Part shown: positions 14,844-20,576 of the stretch, one piece after another
Position numbering within the stretch: the first letter of the stretch is position 1
Layout of the letters: the number at the start of each line of letters is the position of its first letter
Origin: Strigomonas culicis
Lineage: Eukaryota > Euglenozoa > Kinetoplastea > Trypanosomatida > Trypanosomatidae
NCBI GenBank assembly: GCA_000482145.1
Contig: AUXH01000346.1
Location: forward strand, 1 to 20,576
Reading direction: 5' to 3'
DNA: 20,576 nt
Translations under genes and position numbers: made by a program
Notes under the pieces: generated by a model
Seen by the model: only the letters and a program-made list of their open reading frames with translations
Told to the model about the DNA's origin: nothing
Databases searched by the model: none

Positions 14844-16910
14844 TTACTCGAGATGGTTTTCATCATTTCTCGTATCGCCAAAGTAATCCTCTAAAATGGG
14901 ATTCTTGATGAGGTTTCGTGCGGGCTGTTTGAGTGGTGTCTTCACGGACGTCGCGCCTGTCTTCTGCCCACCAGCCGTGTGGCCGCCGGCGCCGCCCGTG
15001 GCTCCGGTGCGAGTCGTGCCAGAGCTGCGCCCGCCAAAGGAAGATCTGGACTTGAACTTGAAGCTGTCGTACACGATGAAGCGCAGGTTGATCTCGACCG
15101 TACCGTCGCCGGTGGTGAAGTCGTGCTCCTTGCCGCACAGCAGCGCGATAGCGCCCTTGTTCTTGTTGGTGCCGCAGTAGTTCGGCGCGGAGAAGATGGT
15201 GAGCATGCGATTCTTCTGCGACCAGTGGTAGCCGGCACGCACGCACTGGTGCGCACGGATCAAGTAGTGGAACTTGGTGTCTGCCATCGGTCGGTCGTAT
15301 ATCGGGGACGAGGGCTGCGACGGCTTCTCCACGTTCCCCCCTGCGCCTACAGACACAGGTTCCTTCGTCGCCATGCGATTGCTGTTGTGCACGGTGGGCC
15401 TAAACGCGTAGCCGGTGTTCATGGTCAGGAAGCGCTCTGTCACGTCCTTGCCAAACGTGTAGCCGCACCCCCGCAAGTTGCAGAAGCAGCCCTCGAACAT
15501 GTCGGTGGGGTCGGACCAGAGGAGGCCATCGATGATCTCCGACTCCTGCGCCATCGTCATGGGCTCCTCCTCATTCACCGTGTCACCGCCGCCCTCGGTC
15601 AGTGGGCCGGAAAAATCCTCCTGACCCCTGTCTTGCTCCGTGGGGGAGTCGCCGCCAATAAAGTTGAGCGTCCCCTCCGCGTCCAGGGAGCCGTACTCCT
15701 CGCGGTGCAGGCTCTGCAGGTGTTCGATGCGCTTGGTGTGCGTCGACAGGCCGCCGTGGGTGCAGAAGAGGTACCCCGCGCCGCAGCGGACCACCGCGGC
15801 CAACGGCAGCCAGCAAAACACCGTGTTGAAGTATAGCCACGCGTTGCTGGCGCCGTCGGAGGCGTTGGTGGGCGTGTAGTAAGGGCCCGACGCGGTGGGC
15901 GGCGACGAGGCAACCGGTGGTGTCGGACCCCTCTGCGCCGTGGGCGACTGCGACCCGAGGATGGGCGGCGCCAGGTCGTAGGCATTCACCGCGAAGAGCT
16001 TCGCGCGGCACTCCTCGAAGAAGCCGTACGTGCGACTCGTCTGCGCCTCCTCATGGTTACCACGCAGCAGAAAGACGTGGTTCGGGTACTCCAGCTTCAG
16101 CACGAGCAGCAGGATGATCACCTCCACACTGCGCGGGCCGCGGTCGACATAGTCGCCCAGGAAGAGGAACCGCAGCGTGCCGGTCGAGGTGTTCGCGGCC
16201 GGCGGCGCTGCCTCGCTGCCGCCCGCGGACACGGCCGTGGGGGAGCACCGGGGGAGATCCGCGGAGAGCTGGCAGGGGTCCGTGTGCCGTGGCTTGCCCA
16301 CGTCCGCGGGAGTCAGCTCCTGCGGCGTGGCGTCGGTGCCCGCGATGGGCAGTGCCGGCATCTCCTCCTCGTCGACACGGAGCGGATCCGCCTGCAGCCC
16401 GGCCACGCCGCTGCTGTTGGACGGCGGCTGTTCGGGCGAGTTCGATTCGGTCCCCGGAGCCTTCAGCGCCGCGCGATCCCGCTTTTCCTTCATCTTCTGC
16501 AGCTGGACCGCCAGGACGCTGTGGACGAGATCGTGGTACTGTCCGTGAATGTCGCCGACAATGACCAAATCTTCCGTCGAGGCGACGTCCACGTTGAGGA
16601 CGACCGGCTCCCGCTGCAGCAGGTCCCGCGCGTCGCGGCACACACGACACGCCTCGTCCACGCCGCCGGGCAGGATGTCCATCACGTCGAGGTTGTGCAC
16701 ACAGTGGTGGTCAAAGTAGCCCGCGATGAGGTGCGAGATGACCTGCACGTACTTCCTCTTCGTCGGAGGAACCTCCTCCGGGTCGTAGAAGTAGTACAGG
16801 TCCTCCTCCGTATCACTTGGGGCGGGGAGGGTCCCGCTGAGGGCGCTGGCTGTGGTTGCCCGCTCGCTCGTGAAGCCGCCCACGGGCGCGGTGCCACCGC
16901 CATCGCTCAT
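14844..16910 (-). CDS. PPP-family serine/threonine protein phosphatase with large insertions
   Basis: A metal-dependent Ser/Thr phosphatase of 688 residues, about twice the usual PPP core. The six metal ligands and the catalytic acid are visible: GDIHGQYHDL (119-128; Asp120, His122), GDYVDRG (252-258; Asp253), RGNHE (283-287; Asn285, His286), HGGLS (from His385), RAHQ (552-555; His554). LLWSDPTD (463-470) and SAPNYCG (574-580) complete the fold. The core is split by low-complexity insertions at about 140-243, 315-355, 415-455 and 505-540. RAHQ is the form seen in PP2A-like enzymes, whereas LLWSDP resembles PP1 and PP2A, so I do not assign a subtype. The N-terminus carries an acidic patch (EEDLYYFYDPEE) and the C-terminus a Gly/Thr/Ser-rich basic tail. 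No transmembrane segment or calmodulin site is evident. It may be a kinetoplastid-specific PPP; substrate and location are unknown. Confidence 0.93.
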   Translation of the reverse strand: MSDGGGTAPVGGFTSERATTASALSGTLPAPSDTEEDLYYFYDPEEVPPTKRKYVQVISHLIAGYFDHHCVHNLDVMDILPGGVDEACRVCRDARDLLQREPVVLNVDVASTEDLVIVGDIHGQYHDLVHSVLAVQLQKMKEKRDRAALKAPGTESNSPEQPPSNSSGVAGLQADPLRVDEEEMPALPIAGTDATPQELTPADVGKPRHTDPCQLSADLPRCSPTAVSAGGSEAAPPAANTSTGTLRFLFLGDYVDRGPRSVEVIILLLVLKLEYPNHVFLLRGNHEEAQTSRTYGFFEECRAKLFAVNAYDLAPPILGSQSPTAQRGPTPPVASSPPTASGPYYTPTNASDGASNAWLYFNTVFCWLPLAAVVRCGAGYLFCTHGGLSTHTKRIEHLQSLHREEYGSLDAEGTLNFIGGDSPTEQDRGQEDFSGPLTEGGGDTVNEEEPMTMAQESEIIDGLLWSDPTDMFEGCFCNLRGCGYTFGKDVTERFLTMNTGYAFRPTVHNSNRMATKEPVSVGAGGNVEKPSQPSSPIYDRPMADTKFHYLIRAHQCVRAGYHWSQKNRMLTIFSAPNYCGTNKNKGAIALLCGKEHDFTTGDGTVEINLRFIVYDSFKFKSRSSFGGRSSGTTRTGATGGAGGHTAGGQKTGATSVKTPLKQPARNLIKNPILEDYFGDTRNDENHLE

Positions 16911-17685
16911 GGCCCTGCGTCAAAAGACTAGTGTGGAAGGGAGAGAGAAAAAACACGTATATATGAAGGATGAAGCGAAGCAAGTAAGGACAGAAAAACT
17001 CGTTTCGTTACGGGGTAATGAGTGTCGCACACACACACACAAAAAAAAAAAGAATAGAAAAACGACTAAAGGAGCGGAAAAGAAAAAAAATGTGGCTTTC
17101 CTGTTCTGAGCGTTCATTAACATACAATTTAAACAAACCAAAAAAAAATGCGAGCGAGAAAGAGGGCAGAGGAGAAAGAAAAAACAAACAAATATGCGGA
17201 GGACACAGTTTATTTCGAATGCAGGGTGACGTACAGGAGAGAAGAGCACATCGAAGCAATAGTGACCTACGGGTGGATAGGCTCATACGTCACCAATCGG
17301 AACAAGAATAAAAAAGACAGTCATATTGAGAAGTGTATAAAGAGGTGTTCCCCTTTTGCATCGCACAGAATAAGTGATAATTGTGTGAAAGGGAAAGAAA
17401 AAAAAATGGAAACATGTAAGGAAATGAAAAGAGTAATGTACATAGAAGCACTTCATACAAATACAACTACAAACAGAAATAAGGGAAAAAAGGAAAAAAA
17501 ACTCATATTATTACACAATTTTTTTTGCTCATTTTTTGTGTTGTTATTTATGTTCTCGTTGTTGTTTGTATTCAATTATTTTCATATGTCGTTGTTGGTT
17601 TTGTTGTTTTTCTAATGTAGCTGAAGTGCCTCTCACGAAGGAACTCATGGGTAAGCTCATTCTTGCCGGTGCAGGTGGTGGGTCT
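16911..17685. other. Intergenic region between the repeat protein and the phosphatase
   Basis: About 775 bases without a supported gene. The left part is purine-rich on the plus strand (phosphatase splice region, with a short CA run and A-tract near 17028). The right part, 17515-17617, switches to T-rich on the plus strand, so the transcript just past the repeat-protein stop codon is A-rich. A 155-codon plus-strand frame at 17148-17615 is rich in Lys, Glu and Arg and then in Phe and Leu, following base composition; I do not accept it. Confidence 0.5.
16928..16953 (-). promoter_or_regulatory. Trans-splice acceptor for the phosphatase gene
   Basis: On the minus strand TTTTTTCTCTCTCCCTTCC is followed by ACACTAG, ending at 16928. 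The leader would be 17 bases. The tract and the single nearby AG make this a good candidate. Confidence 0.6.
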
Positions 17686-20226
17686 CTACTGTATCGGAGG
17701 CAAGCGTCGCCCCGCGTTGTTCTTCTTCTTGGGCCCATACGTCATGGGAGACTCGTTGAAGCTGCTAGCGTTGCTGTGATGCTCGTCGCGCTCCTTCTGT
17801 CGGGCGTGCGTCTCCGTGATGGGGGCGATGGGGCCTAAGGACATGACCACGACCCGTCCATTCGGAAGGAGCGCCGCGGGAGCGTCTGTCGCGCTCTTTG
17901 AGCGGGTCTTGCCCGGCGCCTCTCGCTCTCGCGCTCGCGGGAGTTCTACCAGTTCATTGAGGCGCACCGCGTCGGCCTCGTCCAGGGCCGTGGGCCGTGC
18001 GGCCGCCGCGGTGTTGTAGTCGGACGACGAGTGCGGCCGTGAAGAGCGCCGCCGGAGCGGCGACTCCACCCGCAGGTCTTCGAGGTCCGCCTCCAGCGCG
18101 CTGAACTTGCGGTTGATGGCGGATGGCGTCGGCTGCGCTGGCGGCTTGTCATGGCTGGGCATGGCGGACCCCTCTAATGCCGACTCCGAGAGATAGCTGT
18201 GCACGCTGCCCTTGCCGCGCTGTCCGGGGCCGTCAAGGTGCGCCCACGGGTGCGCTGCCAGCTGCTCCACGTCATTTTCCAGCTGATTGAACTTGCGGTT
18301 AATGGTGTCCTGGCCCACCCAGTTATTGGCACTACTATCCACTCTGCGCGGGGTCCCCTTCTTGCCGCCCTCTACCTCCACGAAACCTACCTTGTTTGAT
18401 GGGGATACTTTCCCCTTGACAAGAACATTGTTGTCGGTCTCCTTCACCTTGTTGCTCCCTTTCAACTGGGTACTTCGTGGGGGTGAGAAAGACGGCTTCT
18501 TGCGCCTCGTCGGAGACGGTAGCGCGTTGCTGTCCACGTCTTTCATCCCGTTCTCGCCGCTCAAGACAAGTCGATTCACAGCGCCGCGGGTTTTTGTGTT
18601 CTTCACCCACGGCGGATCGGAGGTGCTGTTGTCCACGTAAGACTTCGTGACGTTCGCGGAAGACACATTGTTCGACCAGCTGTGAGAGGCACTGACTCTC
18701 GGGGACGACATGTTCGAGCTCATGTTGACTTCCTCGTCGGTGCTGCGGGTGAGTGGAAGCGGGAGGTAAGCGAGGTGGCCGCGTGGGGGTAGCGGGCTCC
18801 CGGTGCTGGTTCTCAGCGGCTCGTCATTCCGGGCCGCCACCGGCTCCCTCTTCCGGGCCGACACGGGCTTCTCCCTCGGTGTGGCCACCGCTTTCTCCCT
18901 TTGAGGTCCAACTGGTTCCTTCTTTCGGAATGACAACGGCTTCTCCTTCGGAGTTGCCACCGCCTTTTCTCTCGAGACCTCGACGGGCTCCTCCTTCCTA
19001 CATACCGATTCCTTCCTCCGGGCCGATATTGGATTCTCCTTCGGGGTCGCCACCGCCTTCTCCTTCAGAGGCTCAACTGGCTCTTTCTTTCGGGCTGAAA
19101 GTGGCTTCTCCTTCGGAGTCGTCATCGGCTTCTCCTTCGGGGTTGCCACCGCCTTCTCTCTCGAGATCTCGACGGGCTCTTCTTTCCTAGCCGCTACCGA
19201 TTCCTTCCTGCGGACCGATATTGGATTCTCCTTTGGGGTCGCTACCGCCTTCTCTCTCAAGATTTCGACGGGCTCCTCTTTCCTAGCCGCTACCGATTCC
19301 TTCCTGCGGGCCGACACCGGCTTCTCGCGCTGGGGCTCCACCGGGTCCTCCTCCTGGGCTGGCACAGGCTCCCCCGCCGCCGCCAGCGGGGGCTCCTTCT
19401 CAAAGATGGCCGCAAACGCGGTGGACGGTCGCATGCTGTTCATCAGCTCCTCGGGCACGGTCAGCGGAGCCCACCACGTGTTGGTCTTGTCCCCGCCGTG
19501 CTTCGCGTTGTGCGGCGGCCAGCTGGCTGCGCACTCGGCGGACGTGTTGTCCGCCCTCTCGCTCAGAAAGGACAGGTCCACATCGCCGAGGAAGCGCTGC
19601 GTGAGCTGCTGCTCCCAGTGCTCGCACAGCTGGGCGGCGGTGGAGCCGGGGCGCACGCCCAGGAGCAGGAGGCGGTCCTCGACCGACAGCTGCTGCACCG
19701 CCACCGCGCTCGGGACCTGGAAGGGCGCCCACAGGTTGTAGTAGCACACCTCGTCGGGCGTGAAGTCCCGGCCTTGGTACGGCACGTTGGGCGAGAAGAG
19801 GGGCAGCGAGGTGCTCTCCAGTGACGTCCGCGGGACGCCGGGCGAGGGCGCCGAGCGTCCGCTCACCGGCCGCAGCACGTGCGCGGAGGAGAGCTTGCGC
19901 AGCAAGTTCTTGTTCATGTCGCTAATCTGCGGTGACAGCAAGTACTGGTTCAGCTGATTCGCGTTTTGCTTCACGTTGGTGAACGGGACCTTGGGCTTTC
20001 TGTTGAGCCGCGCGTGAAGCTTGCCCTTCGCACCGTTAGCCACCGCCTCAGCCCTTGGGGCCAGTTTGCGGCCAGGTCCTACCGGTGCCCCTGCGCCGAT
20101 GGGGGATCTCTTGGGCCGGGCCTTGCCCTCACTATTGGAACTATTGTCAGTAGCCGTAATGCTACTACCGTTGGACACGCTCCGCTTCTTGTTTGCTGCG
20201 GGTGCCCCACCTGAAGAGCTCTTCAT
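17686..20226 (-). CDS. Repeat-containing protein of unknown function
   Basis: I do not recognise this 846-residue protein. Residues 1-130 are basic and Ser/Gly/Pro-rich. Residues about 150-275 look folded: YYNLWAPFQVP, SVEDRLLLLGVRPGSTAAQLCEHWEQQL, then TWWAPLTVPEELM. Residues about 299-466 form tandem Lys/Glu/Pro/Ala repeats. EKAVATP occurs five times, its segment starting at 324, 356, 388, 419 and 443, so the main period is 32 residues. Residues 480-640 are Ser/Asn-rich and disordered. Two copies of an INRKF motif (642-646 and 704-708), each followed by a short acidic helix (LENDVEQL; LEADLEDL), lie near the end. The C-terminus is RRLPPIQ. The repeats resemble charged, microtubule- or scaffold-associated linkers of kinetoplastid cytoskeletal proteins, but that is analogy only. 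The open frame extends 50 codons upstream in AT-rich hydrophobic sequence; the Met at 20226 follows a good splice acceptor and is preferred. Confidence 0.82.
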   Translation of the reverse strand: MKSSSGGAPAANKKRSVSNGSSITATDNSSNSEGKARPKRSPIGAGAPVGPGRKLAPRAEAVANGAKGKLHARLNRKPKVPFTNVKQNANQLNQYLLSPQISDMNKNLLRKLSSAHVLRPVSGRSAPSPGVPRTSLESTSLPLFSPNVPYQGRDFTPDEVCYYNLWAPFQVPSAVAVQQLSVEDRLLLLGVRPGSTAAQLCEHWEQQLTQRFLGDVDLSFLSERADNTSAECAASWPPHNAKHGGDKTNTWWAPLTVPEELMNSMRPSTAFAAIFEKEPPLAAAGEPVPAQEEDPVEPQREKPVSARRKESVAARKEEPVEILREKAVATPKENPISVRRKESVAARKEEPVEISREKAVATPKEKPMTTPKEKPLSARKKEPVEPLKEKAVATPKENPISARRKESVCRKEEPVEVSREKAVATPKEKPLSFRKKEPVGPQREKAVATPREKPVSARKREPVAARNDEPLRTSTGSPLPPRGHLAYLPLPLTRSTDEEVNMSSNMSSPRVSASHSWSNNVSSANVTKSYVDNSTSDPPWVKNTKTRGAVNRLVLSGENGMKDVDSNALPSPTRRKKPSFSPPRSTQLKGSNKVKETDNNVLVKGKVSPSNKVGFVEVEGGKKGTPRRVDSSANNWVGQDTINRKFNQLENDVEQLAAHPWAHLDGPGQRGKGSVHSYLSESALEGSAMPSHDKPPAQPTPSAINRKFSALEADLEDLRVESPLRRRSSRPHSSSDYNTAAAARPTALDEADAVRLNELVELPRAREREAPGKTRSKSATDAPAALLPNGRVVVMSLGPIAPITETHARQKERDEHHSNASSFNESPMTYGPKKKNNAGRRLPPIQ
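18829..19332 (-). repeat. In-frame minisatellite, about 96-bp units, in the repeat protein
   Basis: About 500 bases of degenerate tandem repeat encode the 32-residue units of the unknown protein. One unit runs, in order, through REKAVATPKE, NPIS, RRKESVAARK and EEPVEIS. Full units differ at single codons. One lacks a codon (SVCRKEEP in place of SVAARKEEP) and the last is shortened to 24 residues. All changes keep the reading frame, which argues for selection on the protein. Confidence 0.8.
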
Positions 20227-20231
20227 TTCTG

Positions 20232-20252
20232 CTAAGAAAACGGGATGTTGGA
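20232..20252 (-). promoter_or_regulatory. Putative trans-splice acceptor for the repeat-protein gene
   Basis: On the minus strand CCAACATCCCGTTTTCTTAG ends at 20232, leaving only five bases before the start codon at 20226. A second AG three bases further on is also possible. If neither is used, an upstream acceptor would lengthen the leader and could make the 50-codon extension translatable, so this site decides the start. Confidence 0.45.
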
Positions 20253-20504
20253 CAAAAGCGGGTACCCAACTCCCAACTAAACAAGGGTCTATATATGTAT
20301 ATATAATAAAAGTGTATATACTACAAAATGAGCGGGAAAAAAAAAGATGGAATATACAGTATCTGAAAAGACTCAATTAAAAGGAAAAAAGGTAAAAAAT
20401 AAGTCGTATGTACTGTATATACAACAGCTTGCATTCACTTATCTCTAGGAAACCACAAGAAGGAAAGAAAGAAGAAAAAAAAGAGCTGCACCTGCTCTCT
20501 CAAT

Positions 20505-20508
20505 AATA

Positions 20509-20543
<35 letters not shown>
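20505..20543. repeat. (AT)n dinucleotide repeat
   Basis: About 19 AT units with one TG interruption near 20514. It is self-complementary and could form a cruciform or hairpin. It lies in the spacer upstream of the repeat-protein gene. Confidence 0.9.
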
Positions 20544-20545
<2 letters not shown>

Positions 20546-20576
20546 TGCAAGAACTTAAAGAAATAGAAGAGGAGAT

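Larger units (their letters stand above)
20227..20576. other. Spacer upstream of the repeat-protein gene, to the window edge
   Basis: About 350 bases of very AT-rich sequence. It holds the splice region of the repeat-protein gene and ends in an AT microsatellite (20505-20543). No gene is seen; the next gene upstream in the transcription unit lies outside the window. Confidence 0.5.

Noticed and set aside
17148..17615. 155-codon plus-strand frame in the spacer before the phosphatase
   Set aside because: It lies in AT-rich sequence unlike all accepted genes, its residue content follows base composition (Lys/Glu, then Phe/Leu), and it opposes the transcription direction.
20227..20376. Hydrophobic N-terminal extension of the repeat protein
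   Set aside because: The extra 50 codons are AT-rich and Tyr/Phe/Ile-rich, and the best acceptor at 20232 lies downstream of them. Not fully excluded, because that acceptor leaves a leader of only five bases.
1..20576. tRNA or other RNA genes, mobile elements, CRISPR arrays and strand-switch regions
   Set aside because: I looked in all spacers on both strands and found no cloverleaf, no retroelement or transposase frame, no regularly spaced direct repeats and no change of coding strand. Reading by eye could miss small snoRNAs.

Overview
The window looks like nuclear DNA of a trypanosomatid (kinetoplastid protist). Three things point there. Ten intron-less protein genes all read on the minus strand. 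They are GC-rich and are separated by AT-rich spacers. Just upstream of nearly every start codon the transcript carries a polypyrimidine tract followed by an AG, the usual signal for spliced-leader trans-splicing and for polyadenylation of the preceding gene. The gene set also fits: a 68 kDa signal recognition particle subunit, eukaryotic eS19, a selenocysteine elongation factor, and a PKA-regulatory-like protein with altered nucleotide pockets. The species cannot be fixed from the sequence. From memory, serine acetyltransferase and a PKA-R-like gene lie on Leishmania chromosome 34, so this may be the syntenic block; that needs a search.

Layout, in transcription order (right to left). A repeat-containing protein of unknown function (17686-20226) comes first. 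It is followed by a PPP-family Ser/Thr phosphatase with large insertions (14844-16910), ribosomal protein eS19 (13936-14442), SRP68 (11765-13369) and a cytosolic zinc carboxypeptidase of the tubulin-deglutamylase type (8320-11277). Next come a PKA-regulatory-like protein with two degenerate cyclic-nucleotide-binding domains (6164-7891), URM1 (4736-5053), the selenocysteine-specific elongation factor eEFSec (2498-4396), serine O-acetyltransferase (1107-2234) and a small basic protein that I do not recognise (248-601). There is no strand switch, so the whole window is one part of a polycistronic unit.

The genes do not form an operon in the bacterial sense. Kinetoplastid polycistrons usually mix unrelated functions and are regulated after transcription. 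Still, three neighbours (serine acetyltransferase, eEFSec, URM1) all touch sulfur or selenium chemistry, and the carboxypeptidase and the PKA-R-like protein could both act on the microtubule cytoskeleton. Several start codons were moved inside longer reading frames. The upstream extensions are AT-rich, hydrophobic and unlike the mature proteins, and in most cases lie upstream of the likely splice acceptor.

Spacers hold microsatellites (GA, AAC, AT/GT, AT), one compact perfect hairpin downstream of eS19, and no RNA gene that I could recognise. I found no mobile element, no CRISPR array and no clearly new system. The most interesting items are the PKA-R-like protein lacking the canonical cAMP contacts in both pockets, the 32-residue-repeat protein with a duplicated INRKF motif, and the insertion-rich phosphatase.
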